A stretch of DNA of 64,000 nucleotides from Marinilabiliaceae bacterium JC017 (GCA_004296775.1 RHGE01000014.1:33006-97005); one strand, 5' to 3'. Shown: positions 6,817 through 16,444, counted from the stretch's first letter. Program-made: numbers and translations. Notes: a model not told the origin generated them from the letters alone.

Positions 6817-9636
6817 ATGTCAAGATTATTTATGGTGATTGGTGTCTTGCTGCTATCAACCCTTATGCACGCACAGGCACCGTTTAATTTAGAGGAACCG
6901 GTACCGGTAGATCCGCAAGTAAGGATGGGGGTACTTGAAAACGGCCTGACTTATTACATCCGGCACAATGAAGAACCCAAAGAAAGAGCCAGTTTCTACA
7001 TCATTCAAAATGTGGGAGCCATCCTGGAAGAGGATAATCAAAACGGATTGGCCCACTTCCTGGAACATATGTCTTTTAACGGAACCGAACATTTCCCGGG
7101 AAAAGGAATCATTAATACCCTGGAACGTCATGGGGTAGCCTTTGGACGTAATATCAATGCCTACACCGCCCAGGATGAAACGGTTTATAACCTGAGCGAT
7201 GTACCGGTGGGACCGGAAGGTTTAATTGATACCTGTTTGCTGGTGTTACACGACTGGTCGGACTACCTGTTGTTAACCGACGAAGAAATTGATTCGGAGC
7301 GTGGTGTTATCACCGAAGAGTGGCGCACACGTCGCGATTCACGTTTCCGCATCCGCAACCAGTTTTCGCCCGTGTTGTATAACCATTCCAAATATGCCAA
7401 ACGGGATGTTATTGGTGATTTGGATGTGATTAAACACCATGATTACAACACCCTTCGTAAATTTTATCATGATTGGTACCGCACCGATTTGCAAGCCATT
7501 GCCGTAGTTGGTGATTTTGATGTGGATGAGGTGGAAGCCAAGGTGAAGAAGTTGTTTTCGGAGATAAAAGCGGTGGATAAGCCAATGGAGCGTTATACTG
7601 TTGATATCCCCGATAATGAAGAGCCATTATATACGCTGGCTACCGATAAGGAAGCCACCCGCTCAAGTGTAGCCTTGTATATTAAATCGGCAGTTGTTAA
7701 ACCCGAAGCCAAGAACCTGGAATATCTTCGAACTGAATATATGAAAGGATTGGTGGAAACCATGTTGAATGATCGGATTTCTGAATTGCTGCAAAAAGGC
7801 AATCCGCCCTTTATCCACGGGGGTGTTGGCTTTTCAGGGTTTACTCGTACTTCAGATGTTTTGTATATCAGTGCCTCGGCCAAGGATAATGAAGAAGCAA
7901 AAGCGTTTGAGGCCATCCTAAAGGAGGTAATGCGGGCTAAGAATTTTGGATTTACCCCGGGCGAACTGGAGCGTGCCAAAACAAATATGTTGGTGGGATT
8001 CGAAACAGCCTACAAACAGCGTAATAAAATATCCAACGACCGTTTCTGTCGTGAATACAAGGAGCATTATCTGAATCGCACGCCCATAGCCGGTATCGAG
8101 TATGAATATCAATTCGGTAAATCGGTTATCCCTGAAATCACAGTTGAAGAGGTGTCTGCTCTTTTTGCCAGTGCCTATACACCCCATAACCGGGTTATTA
8201 TTGTAACCGGTCCTGCAAAAGAAGGAGTGAACCACCTGACCGAGGCTGAGTCTTTGGCCATTATTGATAAAGTAGAGAACGATGCCACTATTTCAGCTTA
8301 TGAAGATGTAGCCGTGGCTGATAATCTCATTGAAGGCGAATTACCGGCGGCATCGGTAATTGCTACCAAAGAGCTGCCACAGTTTAATGCTGTGGAGTGG
8401 ACATTGAGTAATAACGCTAAGGTGGTTTACCGCTTTGCCGATTACAATAAGGAGCGTGTTAGTCTGAATGCCTATAGCAGGGGCGGAACTTCGTTATATG
8501 AGAAAAGCGATTTACCGACTGCCGACATGACCACCGATTTTATGGGTGCTTTTGGTTTGGGAGCTTTCGATGCCATTGCCCTGAATAAAGCTCTGACCGG
8601 TAAAAATGCAGAGGTGAGTACGCGAATCAATGGCTTGTCCGAAGGTCTTTATGGCAGCGCCCGCACCCAAGACTTCGAAACCATGATGCAGCTGTTGTAT
8701 CTTCATTTCGAAAATCCGCGGTTCGACAAGGAAGCCTTCACCGCTTTAATGCAACGTAACCGGGCTGCCATTGCCAACCGGGGCGATAATCCGCGCCAGA
8801 TAATCCGCGACAGCTTGTCCTTTATCTTTAGCGATTATAACCCAAGGGTAAGGAAGATTGATGGAGCCTACCTGGATGATGTGGATTTCGACCGCATGAA
8901 AGAGATCTATCAGGAACGTTTCAGCAATGCTGCCGATTTTACCTTCTTCATTGTGGGAGATATACCACAGGAAACGGTAAAAGAGATGGCTACCAAATAT
9001 ATTGGTGCCATTAAGTCAACCGACAGCAAAGAGAATTGGGTGGATCGTAAGGTAGAAGGTCCCAAAGGGATCACCGTTAAAAATATCCCATTGAAGATGA
9101 CCACACCCAAAAGCACGGTTATAATCAATTACGACAACGACATTGCTTATACTCCTGAAAACCGTATCATGATGTCATTCCTTGAGGGAATACTCGATTT
9201 GCGTTATACCGAATCGGTAAGAGAGAAAGAAGGGGGTACCTATGGAGTAGGCGTAAGAGCTACCTCTAACCATTACCCCGAATCTGATGCTAGTCTCCTG
9301 ATTAACTTCGATTGTGATCCGGACCGTGCCAACGATTTAATTCCGCTTATTTATAAAGAGCTTGAGGCCATGGTGAAAAACGGCCCCTCTCAGGAAGATG
9401 TTGATAAAGTGCGCAAAAATCTTTTGAAAGGACGTAAAGAACGCAAAGAGAAAAATGGTTATTGGGTGGGTGTTCTTTATAGCTATTACGTGCATGGTGT
9501 TAACAATGATGATCCGGATAACTATGAAAACATCATTGAAAACATGACCACCAAAGACATCAAAAAAGCCGTTGGTAAATTCTTAAAAAAAGCCGACAAG
9601 ATACAAGTAGTGTTTGAACCCAAAGCAGAGAATTAA
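6817..9636 (+). CDS. M16 family zinc metallopeptidase (pitrilysin/insulinase type)
   Basis: The 939-residue protein begins with a signal peptide ending near HAQA (residue 20). The inverted zinc motif HFLEH lies at residues 80-84 and the downstream ERGVITEEW supplies the third zinc ligand. It has the two-lobed M16 layout: an active N-terminal half and an inactive C-terminal half with the conserved REKEGGTYGVGV motif near residue 805. Size and layout match the roughly 940-residue periplasmic M16 peptidases common in Bacteroidota, which degrade peptides. The gene stands alone and ends at a strong terminator. Confidence 0.93.
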   Translation: MSRLFMVIGVLLLSTLMHAQAPFNLEEPVPVDPQVRMGVLENGLTYYIRHNEEPKERASFYIIQNVGAILEEDNQNGLAHFLEHMSFNGTEHFPGKGIINTLERHGVAFGRNINAYTAQDETVYNLSDVPVGPEGLIDTCLLVLHDWSDYLLLTDEEIDSERGVITEEWRTRRDSRFRIRNQFSPVLYNHSKYAKRDVIGDLDVIKHHDYNTLRKFYHDWYRTDLQAIAVVGDFDVDEVEAKVKKLFSEIKAVDKPMERYTVDIPDNEEPLYTLATDKEATRSSVALYIKSAVVKPEAKNLEYLRTEYMKGLVETMLNDRISELLQKGNPPFIHGGVGFSGFTRTSDVLYISASAKDNEEAKAFEAILKEVMRAKNFGFTPGELERAKTNMLVGFETAYKQRNKISNDRFCREYKEHYLNRTPIAGIEYEYQFGKSVIPEITVEEVSALFASAYTPHNRVIIVTGPAKEGVNHLTEAESLAIIDKVENDATISAYEDVAVADNLIEGELPAASVIATKELPQFNAVEWTLSNNAKVVYRFADYNKERVSLNAYSRGGTSLYEKSDLPTADMTTDFMGAFGLGAFDAIALNKALTGKNAEVSTRINGLSEGLYGSARTQDFETMMQLLYLHFENPRFDKEAFTALMQRNRAAIANRGDNPRQIIRDSLSFIFSDYNPRVRKIDGAYLDDVDFDRMKEIYQERFSNAADFTFFIVGDIPQETVKEMATKYIGAIKSTDSKENWVDRKVEGPKGITVKNIPLKMTTPKSTVIINYDNDIAYTPENRIMMSFLEGILDLRYTESVREKEGGTYGVGVRATSNHYPESDASLLINFDCDPDRANDLIPLIYKELEAMVKNGPSQEDVDKVRKNLLKGRKERKEKNGYWVGVLYSYYVHGVNNDDPDNYENIIENMTTKDIKKAVGKFLKKADKIQVVFEPKAEN

Positions 9637-9654
9637 CCCCTCTGATACGAATGC

Positions 9655-9692
9655 AAAAGCGCCGTTTCCTATTGAGAAACGGCGCTTTTTTT
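9655..9692 (+). terminator. Intrinsic terminator of the M16 peptidase gene
   Basis: Perfect 14-bp stem AAAAGCGCCGTTTC/GAAACGGCGCTTTT with a 7-base loop and a following T-run, 18 bases after the stop codon. Confidence 0.92.
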
Positions 9693-9764
9693 ATTTATGG
9701 GCTAGGGGGTGAATAAGACATGATTTACAAGATTAACAGGATTGAATTCCTCCCGTCCAACCAT

Positions 9765-10390
9765 CTAGCTCCATTTATTTTTGCCAGCTTCAAATCTCTA
9801 ACCTCTCTCTCCCTATTTCAATTTATTTCTATGTGTTTCCCTATTTTCATCTATCTCCATCAGCTTCCAACCTCTATTCTCTAACCTCCATCTCCCTATT
9901 TCAATTTATTTCCATCTATTTCCTATGATCCCTCTATCTCCATCAGCTTCTCGAACTTCTATCTTCTAACCTCTCTCCCTATTTCCATTTATTTCTATCT
10001 ATTTCCTACTATTCCTCTATCACCAAATTTCACCTCTCTCCACCAGTTTCGAATCTCCATCTTCTAACCTCTCTCCCTATTTCCATTTATTTCTATGTGT
10101 TTCCCTATTTCCATTTATTTCTATCTATTTCCAACTATTCCTCTATCACCAAATTCCACCTCTCTCCACCAGTTTCGAATCTCCATCTTCTAACCTCTCT
10201 CTCTATTTCAATTTATTTCCATCTATTTCCTATGATCCCTCTATCTCCATCAGCTTCTCGAACTTCTATCCTCTAACCTCTCTCTCTATTTCCATTTATT
10301 TCTATCTATTTCCTACTATTCCTCTATCACCAAATTCCACCTCTCTCCACCAGTTTCTATTCTCTAACCTCTATCTCCTTATTCCTCTCC
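9765..10390. repeat. Pyrimidine-rich degenerate repeat region
   Basis: About 600 bases of C/T-rich sequence on the plus strand are built from recurring blocks: CTAACCTCTCTCCCTATTTC, ATTTATTTCTATCTATTTCC, CTCTATCACCAAATTCC and CACCAGTTTCGAATCTCC. The CTAACCTC block recurs about seven times, near 9799, 9881, 9966, 10063, 10189, 10273 and 10363, spaced roughly 80-125 bases apart. The right edge runs into the 3' end of the DUF523 gene. A short inverted copy lies at 5437-5505, which suggests a dispersed intergenic family. Confidence 0.8.
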
Positions 10391-10827
10391 TCCCCAAAAT
10401 TCTCATCCGTATATATCTCTATCCCATGCTGAGACAGTAATTCTGCCGTGAAGCCATTGCCCTTTTTCATTTTACCGGTAAACGTTCCGTCATAAATTTT
10501 ACCAAAGCCACATGAAGGACTTCTTGATTGCAAAATAGCCGTGTTGATATCAAGCGCTTTTACCACTTCCAATGTTTTCCGGGCACCCTCTTTAAATGCA
10601 TGGGTGAGGTCCTCCCCCTGGTTGCTCATCACCTTTAGTCCCTCTTGGTCCAAAATGATCTCCGAACAAGCCCGTGGCGTCTCCAGGCCACCCAATACCT
10701 CCGGACAAACCGGTATAGCTTTACCGCTGTTCACCAGTTGTGCAATCTCCTCAATCTTGGAATTGCCGCCATTATAGCGGCAATTAACACCCGCTAAACA
10801 GGCACTCACCAGAATTAACTTTGACAT
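10357..10827 (-). CDS. DUF523 domain-containing protein
   Basis: The 156-residue protein has the conserved cysteine motifs of the DUF523 family: VSACLAGVNCRYNG at the N-terminus, PVCPEVLGGL in the middle, and SRSPSCGFGKIYDGTF. The biochemical role is not established; the invariant cysteines suggest a thiol or metal site. The last eight or so codons (product ending NKEIEVRE) lie inside the pyrimidine-rich repeat, so the natural C-terminus appears to have been overwritten or extended by repeat sequence. No terminator is visible after it. It is a single-gene unit. Confidence 0.85.
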   Translation of the reverse strand: MSKLILVSACLAGVNCRYNGGNSKIEEIAQLVNSGKAIPVCPEVLGGLETPRACSEIILDQEGLKVMSNQGEDLTHAFKEGARKTLEVVKALDINTAILQSRSPSCGFGKIYDGTFTGKMKKGNGFTAELLSQHGIEIYTDENFGEERNKEIEVRE

Positions 10828-11566
10828 ATCTTAAAACTTTTATCGTAAAAAACATCATCGCGCCGCCTTAACTCCATGTATCTGGCCATGGCACTTATAA
10901 AAAAGGCGGCAAGGTAGCCATATTTCGTGATTCTTTTGCTCACTTTTATTTGGGTGGCCGGGCAGGTCCTCTGCTATAGCGCCAGCCTGAAAACAAAAAC
11001 ACAGAGGCCAAAACCAGTCGCAGAAATATACCTCCCCGATTTTCATTGAATACTCAAGGAAAATCGTGGAGGTATATTTGTGTATTCTATTTTGAGGTTA
11101 ATATGAAATTTTCATTCATCTGTCTGTGGGGCTCTGTAAGCTGTTTTAAATCTGCTGATATTATCATGGTAAAAAAGGGTGATTTTGTCATTTTGTTCTT
11201 AATAAAATAATGTTATGTTTGTGCCGCTTTTTTGAGGCCGGGAATTACTTCATTACTGTTAATGGGTTATGGTTTTTAGCGTGGCTAAGGCCTAACAGGC
11301 AGTTTATGGCGGAAGGTGCATTAGATAGGTTATGGTAGTAAAAAATGCGAACCGTTAGTATCAGGTTTATTAATTGGTGTCTGCAAAATTATCGATGAGA
11401 ATAAAATTAACCGTTCGTTAAGAATTTGGCATTATTTGATTGATAGCTGATGGCTAATTGAAAGTCAAAGCTTTTTTGGTATCAAAATTGAGCTGACCAT
11501 AAATCAGTTTCAGGTCTGTTAATGCAAGTCTAACGATCTATTGTAAAATAAATCAACGGTATTTCA
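10828..11566. other. Intergenic region without recognised genes
   Basis: About 740 bases of mostly AT-rich sequence. One open frame at 10855-11046 (minus strand) has no family signature and I do not accept it. The right end (11466-11542) is an inverted copy of the dispersed element with the head AATAGATCGTTAGAC. I see no stable hairpin with a T-run. Confidence 0.5.
11480..11542 (-). repeat. Inverted copy of the dispersed AATAGATCGTTAGAC element
   Basis: On the minus strand this begins with an exact AATAGATCGTTAGAC and continues with CAGA, CTGATTTA and AGCTCA followed by TTTTGA. The same word order is seen in the copy at 15915-15987. It ends 24 bases before the next start codon. Confidence 0.55.
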
Positions 11567-11989
11567 ATGAAAATATGTGATAAACTTAGGACCCAGGCAA
11601 AAATGTGTTATCAAGTGGCAATGATCCTGGGTATGGTGTGTTTCTTAAGTTTGGTTTATCTAATAGAATTAAGGGAAAAAAAGAAAGAGCCGGCGGCTGC
11701 TTTTTCGAATGAATTACCTCTTATCGTCTTGGATATGGGTGATTTTGAACGTCACTACCAGGAACAGGAGAATCATATTTATATCGACAGAACGAATGGT
11801 GACCGGTTGAATGGTAAACTTGTTTTAACCCTGTGCGACATTAATCCAGAGAGTGAAAAGGTCGGGGCAGTAGATATTTATATCCAAGGCAAGATTGTTG
11901 ACGGGCTAAAAGAAGGAATTTGGCAGTATTTCTCCTCTGAGGGGAAGCTTATTCTTGTTGAAAACTATAAAAAGGGAGTCGTTCAATAG
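11567..11989 (+). CDS. Hypothetical membrane-anchored protein with MORN-like tail
   Basis: The 140-residue protein has one N-terminal membrane segment (about residues 15-33, VAMILGMVCFLSLVYLI), then a charged linker and a soluble domain. The end, GLKEGIWQYFSSEGKLILVE followed by NYKKG, resembles a MORN/YwqK-type repeat (G-x-x-x-G-x-W-x-x-Y), often found in Bacteroidota surface or inner-membrane proteins of unknown role. No known family is identified. It stands alone between two intergenic gaps that both contain the dispersed element. Confidence 0.6.
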   Translation: MKICDKLRTQAKMCYQVAMILGMVCFLSLVYLIELREKKKEPAAAFSNELPLIVLDMGDFERHYQEQENHIYIDRTNGDRLNGKLVLTLCDINPESEKVGAVDIYIQGKIVDGLKEGIWQYFSSEGKLILVENYKKGVVQ

Positions 11990-12153
11990 AAATTTGGTGC
12001 CAGAAGACTAGGTGTAAGGAGCGGAAAGTCTGACAGGTCACGTGAGAACCCATTTCATAGCCATTTTAGCGGTTTTGAGTGAACAATTGGCAGCTTCGTC
12101 TTCAGATTGCGTGCTTGTTGTGTAAAAAAGGTTATTTTTATTGACCTAAAAAC

Positions 12154-12168
12154 TATAGATCGTTAGTG
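12154..12168 (+). repeat. Copy of dispersed motif (variant)
   Basis: TATAGATCGTTAGTG matches AATAGATCGTTAGAC at 12 of 15 positions. It is the left arm of the facing pair in this gap. Confidence 0.45.
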
Positions 12169-12360
12169 TCTTATCAGTAATGTATATGTGTTTTTTGGCA
12201 GGATATTGCAATACCGGTCATGAAAGAATCTTGATACTTATGTCTGTGTGCTTTTCTTGCTTATCCAGATTCGGCTGTTAGATAATAGACCGATAGGCAA
12301 ATAGTACCATGTGTATTTCAATGCATCTATAAATACACGATGTTTGCCAGCTTACTGAAA

Positions 12361-12375
12361 GTTCAACGATCTATT
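12361..12375 (-). repeat. Copy of dispersed motif (variant, inverted)
   Basis: On the minus strand it reads AATAGATCGTTGAAC, 13 of 15 positions identical to the consensus head. It is the right arm of the facing pair and lies just before the nucleoside kinase start. Confidence 0.5.
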
Positions 12376-12388
12376 AAAATTCTTGAGT

Positions 12389-14056
12389 ATGGATAAAACA
12401 ATTCTGATAAAGTGTGTTAATACCGGAGAAACCAAGCGGTTTTCGAGGGGTGTTAACCTGCAAGAGGTAGCCGGTGTGATGAAACCGACGTTGAAAAATC
12501 CCATCCTGGGTGCCTTGGTAAATAATAAATTAACCGAATTAAACTACGAAGTCTACCATCCTAAAAATGTGCAATTCATTGATATCACCCATCCCGATGG
12601 AATGCGTATGTATATCCGCAGTTTGTCTTTCGTGTTGTATAAAGCTGTGGATGAATTGTACCCCCATGCCCGTTTACGGATTGAACACTCGGTATCCAAA
12701 GGAATCTATTGTGAGTTGTTGAACCACCATGAGGATTTATCCATTCAGGAAGTGTTGCAGTTGGGAGAACGCATGCGGGAGATAATCAATAAAGATTTGC
12801 CTTTCATTCGTGAGGAGGCCGAAACGGAGGAGGTCATCAAGCTGTTTGAAAATCGAAACATGTATGATAAAACAGCTTTGATGCGGCACCGGGGATTGGT
12901 GTATACCACCTATCAGAAAATGAATAACCACATCGGGTTGTTTTATGGTTACATGGTGCCTTCAACCGGTTATTTAAATGTATTTGATCTGAATAAGTAC
13001 TACAACGGGATGTTGTTACAAGTCCCCATGAAAGATAATCCCGATAAGGTGGAAGATTTGATCATTCAAAATAAGATGTTTGACATCTTCCAGGAATTCA
13101 CCCAATGGAACCGGGTGTTGAATGTTACCAATGTGGGGGATCTGAACGGTACCTGTTATAATGGCATGGCCGAGCAAATCATCAAGGTGTCGGAAGCGCT
13201 GCATGAGAAAAAGATTGCACAGATTGCCGATACCATTGCCGAACGGAAGGGTAAGGTTAAGATTGTACTTATCAGCGGGCCCTCTTCCAGCGGGAAAACC
13301 ACCTTTGGAAAGCGACTGGCCATTCAGTTGTTAGTGGCCGGCATTAAACCGGTTAACCTGTCGCTTGATAACTATTTTGTGGACCGGGAAAAAACACCGT
13401 TGGATGAACACGGGGAGTATGACTTTGAAGCTTTGGAAGCACTCGATATCCCTAAATTCAACCAGGACTTAACCGATCTATTGGAAGGCAAAACCGTGGA
13501 TATTCCAAAATTCTCTTTTGAGACCGGTAAGCGCTTTTACGATGGAGAGAAGTTGCAGATGGCTGATGAGAACATCTTGATTATTGAGGGAATCCATGGG
13601 TTGAATCCGGGCTTAACACCCGCCATACCTGCCGAGAAAAAGTTTAAAGTCTATGTATCGGCTCTCACCAATATCAACCTGGATGATCATAACCGGATTC
13701 ATACCACCGATAATCGATTGATCCGGCGCATTGTGAGAGATTATAAATACCGGAATTATTCTGCCACCGATACCCTCTCGCGCTGGCAAAGTGTACGCCG
13801 GGGTGAGGAGAAGCATATTTTTCCTTTCCAGGAAGAAGCAGATATGATGTTCAATACCGCTTTGCTATACGAACTGTCGGTGTTGAAGCCCCTGGCCGAA
13901 CCCATTCTTTTGGAAGTGCCACCCAATGTGCCGGAATATGCAGAGGCTAATCGCTTGTTGAATTTCTTCAGCTATTTTAAACCCATGCAACCGCGTGAAA
14001 TACCACCAACCTCCATTGTGCGGGAGTTTTTGGGCGGAAGTAGTTTTAATTATTAG
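12389..14056 (+). CDS. Nucleoside (uridine-type) kinase with N-terminal TGS-like domain
   Basis: The 555-residue protein starts with a TGS/ubiquitin-like region (about residues 1-60). A threonyl-tRNA-synthetase-like second domain follows, with HxxxH-type sequence around IEHSVSKG. Then comes a P-loop kinase domain with GPSSSGKTTF near residue 297 and the uridine kinase/phosphoribulokinase signatures SLDNYF and DEHGEYDFEALEALD. It probably phosphorylates a nucleoside in the cytoplasm, but the natural substrate of this fused family is not clear. The ATG at 12389 is preferred over an upstream TTG at 12383. The gene stands alone and ends at a hairpin terminator. Confidence 0.88.
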   Translation: MDKTILIKCVNTGETKRFSRGVNLQEVAGVMKPTLKNPILGALVNNKLTELNYEVYHPKNVQFIDITHPDGMRMYIRSLSFVLYKAVDELYPHARLRIEHSVSKGIYCELLNHHEDLSIQEVLQLGERMREIINKDLPFIREEAETEEVIKLFENRNMYDKTALMRHRGLVYTTYQKMNNHIGLFYGYMVPSTGYLNVFDLNKYYNGMLLQVPMKDNPDKVEDLIIQNKMFDIFQEFTQWNRVLNVTNVGDLNGTCYNGMAEQIIKVSEALHEKKIAQIADTIAERKGKVKIVLISGPSSSGKTTFGKRLAIQLLVAGIKPVNLSLDNYFVDREKTPLDEHGEYDFEALEALDIPKFNQDLTDLLEGKTVDIPKFSFETGKRFYDGEKLQMADENILIIEGIHGLNPGLTPAIPAEKKFKVYVSALTNINLDDHNRIHTTDNRLIRRIVRDYKYRNYSATDTLSRWQSVRRGEEKHIFPFQEEADMMFNTALLYELSVLKPLAEPILLEVPPNVPEYAEANRLLNFFSYFKPMQPREIPPTSIVREFLGGSSFNY

Positions 14057-14128
14057 AGGAATTAATTCGTCTCAACATCTATGATCTAGCATCTAACAAT
14101 CTATTTTACATAGAACATGAATGTGTAG

Positions 14129-14164
14129 AAAAGCCTGGCAGTCTATGATTGTAAGGCTTTTTTT
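14129..14164 (+). terminator. Intrinsic terminator of the nucleoside kinase gene
   Basis: Stem AAAGCCT/AGGCTTT with a 17-base loop and a seven-T tail, 73 bases after the stop codon. Confidence 0.7.
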
Positions 14165-14228
14165 GGAGTGTTGTGTATGGTGAATATCAGAAACCGCCGT
14201 ATGCAAATTTGCACGACAGTGGGGTGAG

Positions 14229-14277
14229 AGGTGGGAAAATAAAATAGGAGGAAAACCTGTTTTATTTCCCTCCTATT
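14229..14277 (-). terminator. Intrinsic terminator of the C1 peptidase gene
   Basis: Read on the minus strand, a 9-bp stem AATAGGAGG/CCTCCTATT is followed by TTTATTTTCC. The stem encloses a second complementary pair. It lies about 65 bases beyond the peptidase stop codon. Confidence 0.7.
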
Positions 14278-14343
14278 CTATGATTTCTTTTGCAATGGGT
14301 ATGGTGATTAATCACATTGTCCTATTGCCTATATCTTTTTTGC

Positions 14344-15756
14344 TTATTCATCTGCATTGAACATGGGGTCCCATGGAGGAAGGATGGTTGCTTCCGTATC
14401 CAGGATTTTCAGGATCTCCGGATCAATGAATTTCTTTTGTGGTACCAGTCTGAACATGAATTCATCAAACCACTCATCGGTGAATGAAAGATACCCGTCA
14501 TGTCCTGATTTGGTACCCCAAGAATTTTCGAATTGCCACATTACCGGCTTTTCATCTTTGTTTACGTCAACCGCAATCAGTGCCATTCCATGGCTTGATC
14601 CGCTTTCCCTGGTGATAACGCGTTGCTTCTTATCCATGCCGAACGTGATACCCAGCAATTCACCATACTGGTAGTTGTCGATGGCACACAAACCTTCGTC
14701 GCTGTTCAACTGCTTACCTACATCACAAGAGGCATACATGGCTTCATTGGCTTTAATTGAAGCAATCGCCACTTCTTTAATCTTATCAGCCGGCAGGTTG
14801 ATGTACCTCCAGTTACGACCTTCCATGACATTGCGGTCATAGGAAATCTCATAGAGTTTGTTATAAGGACGGGAAGGATCGTTCATCAACATCACATAGT
14901 CGTTGAGATTGACACCCACAGCTTCTTTAAAGAATGACTGGGGCGTGTATTCCTTGGCCTCACTGAGGTTACCATCTTTATCTTTATAACGCCATGAAAA
15001 AGTTCTTGGGGGCTCTCCTAAGGTTAAAACCAATACTTTGTAGATATCAGCCAACATCACCTCTTTGGCTTCGCGGGCTTTCTTCTCGTTTTTTATGTCG
15101 CGTAATGCCAAACCATTTTCACGCAGTTTGCGATTTAATAGTTTGTTAAGGGTGCGTGTTTTTTCACTGTGGTAAGTTTCTGGCATTACCGACTTGGGCA
15201 TGGCGCCGTATTTATCTACCAGGTTTACAAAGTTGTTCCATACCCCGCCGTCTCCAATAGGACTTTTAAATAACCAGGAAACTGTTTGACCATTCTCTTT
15301 TTTGCCTGCATCAGCCAGGTATGGCCCCACATCTTCATTCATCTTCAAATTGCGTGTTGCAATAATCTGTTCCATGAAGAGGTTGGATTTTTCAAGGATG
15401 TCATAGAAATACAGGTAATTGGTAGAGAACTCAAAGGAAGACAGGTTATACTTCTCCATTACCTTGGGTCGAAGAATATTTAAACTGGTGAACATCCAGC
15501 AACGACCTGAACTCTTCTGGTCAGTGATACCGCTCACATCCACCCGGTATTTAAATTCATGATCATGCGTGCCGGCATTAGCCCGGTTCAACGCAAGCTT
15601 TTTGAGATCATGCCCTGTAATGGCGTTTTCAAGCGCCTTAAATGATTGATCATCTTTCAGCCGATCGCTGTATTTGTTTAGTAATTCAGGAGAGATGCTT
15701 TGAGCCATTATGCTCCCGCTCAGTCCTGCTAAAGCAATAAATACTAATCTTTTCAT
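14344..15756 (-). CDS. C1 family (bleomycin hydrolase/aminopeptidase C-like) cysteine peptidase
   Basis: The 470-residue protein has a signal peptide (MKRLVFIALAGLSGSIMAQS) and a papain-like catalytic site. The oxyanion glutamine and nucleophile are in DQKSSGRCWMF (Q80, C86), the histidine in GSSHGMALIAVD, and the asparagine in FENSWG. This is the bleomycin hydrolase/PepC arrangement. Unlike classical cytoplasmic PepC, this one is exported and likely works in the periplasm on peptides. I take the ATG at 15756 because it begins the signal peptide; an in-frame ATG at 15777 is the alternative. The gene is monocistronic. Confidence 0.92.
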   Translation of the reverse strand: MKRLVFIALAGLSGSIMAQSISPELLNKYSDRLKDDQSFKALENAITGHDLKKLALNRANAGTHDHEFKYRVDVSGITDQKSSGRCWMFTSLNILRPKVMEKYNLSSFEFSTNYLYFYDILEKSNLFMEQIIATRNLKMNEDVGPYLADAGKKENGQTVSWLFKSPIGDGGVWNNFVNLVDKYGAMPKSVMPETYHSEKTRTLNKLLNRKLRENGLALRDIKNEKKAREAKEVMLADIYKVLVLTLGEPPRTFSWRYKDKDGNLSEAKEYTPQSFFKEAVGVNLNDYVMLMNDPSRPYNKLYEISYDRNVMEGRNWRYINLPADKIKEVAIASIKANEAMYASCDVGKQLNSDEGLCAIDNYQYGELLGITFGMDKKQRVITRESGSSHGMALIAVDVNKDEKPVMWQFENSWGTKSGHDGYLSFTDEWFDEFMFRLVPQKKFIDPEILKILDTEATILPPWDPMFNADE

Positions 15757-16129
15757 GTGTTTATATTTGTTTTTCATTAGTTCTGTGGAATACGCGCCAG
15801 ATGTGGTCAATTTCAAGTGTGAGAAAAAAAAAATCTATGGCTCGTTTCATTTTTTTCTGTTTTGATGGTCTTATTGGTTGATGTTTTTCGTTAAGCCTTT
15901 TGTGATTTTTTGATCGTCAAAATACAAATGAGCTAGATGTAAATCAGTCTAATGTCTATCTTCTGTCATTTAGTCAAACGATCTATTGCAATGCGATAAT
16001 TCGCTCAAAAGTAAAAAGATTTAACTTTTTCCGGCAAACAATTGTCAGTGATAATCGCCATTTGGAAAATGGCGTTTTACCTTTTTTTAAAAATAGTCTA
16101 ACTTTACTGCGTTAATTAGATTGGCTCCA
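15757..16129. other. Divergent promoter region with a dispersed-element copy
   Basis: The region separates the minus-strand peptidase from the plus-strand DUF2752 gene. It contains an inverted dispersed-element copy at 15915-15987 and, near 16053-16077, a short GCCATTT/AAATGGC hairpin. I see no small gene. Confidence 0.5.
15915..15987 (-). repeat. Inverted copy of the dispersed AATAGATCGTTAGAC element
   Basis: On the minus strand it starts AATAGATCGTTTGAC and continues with GATAGAC, four bases, GACTGATTTACATCT, then AGCTCATTTG. The GATAGAC to ACATCT block matches the 2819-2878 copy almost exactly. Confidence 0.6.
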
Positions 16130-16444
16130 ATGTATATCCGTTATCAGTTTAAAAAGAATCACCTTGAAGCATGGTTTTGGCTTGTGGCACTGATAAGTCT
16201 GGCTTTCACAACACCAGGGCAGGAGCCTCATTTTACCCTTTGTCCCATAAAGAACTTAGGGTTTGATTTTTGTCCGGGATGTGGATTGGGACATGCCATT
16301 ATGTTTTTATTCCATGGGCAGTTAGCAAATTCATGGGCGGCACATCCCTTGGGAATTCCGGCTGTGATTATTCTTTTATGGAGGAGTATTTCCTTATTAA
16401 AACGAGATATTAAATTTAGTTTATCTAAACCCACAACACTATGA
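16130..16444 (+). CDS. DUF2752 family membrane protein
   Basis: The 104-residue protein has hydrophobic segments near residues 15-30 and 70-88 and the DUF2752 signature CPIKNLGFDFCPGCGLGHAI, with its conserved cysteines. Its function is unknown. I place the start at the ATG at 16130 because the upstream TTG at 16121 would add only three residues. The stop codon overlaps the next start codon (ATGA at 16441), which indicates translational coupling with the TM2 gene. Confidence 0.8.
   Translation: MYIRYQFKKNHLEAWFWLVALISLAFTTPGQEPHFTLCPIKNLGFDFCPGCGLGHAIMFLFHGQLANSWAAHPLGIPAVIILLWRSISLLKRDIKFSLSKPTTL

Larger units (their letters stand above)
11990..12388. other. Intergenic region bounded by facing copies of the dispersed motif
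   Basis: About 400 bases with no gene. A plus-oriented motif copy at 12154-12168 and a minus-oriented copy at 12361-12375 face each other across about 190 bases, and CAGTAA follows both heads at similar distance (10 and 7 bases). This gives an imperfect terminal inverted repeat. The second copy ends 13 bases before the nucleoside kinase ATG. Confidence 0.5.

Noticed and set aside
10855..11046. Minus-strand 63-codon frame
   Set aside because: No family signature, unusual tryptophan/cysteine-rich composition, and it lies in an intergenic gap with no promoter or ribosome-site support.
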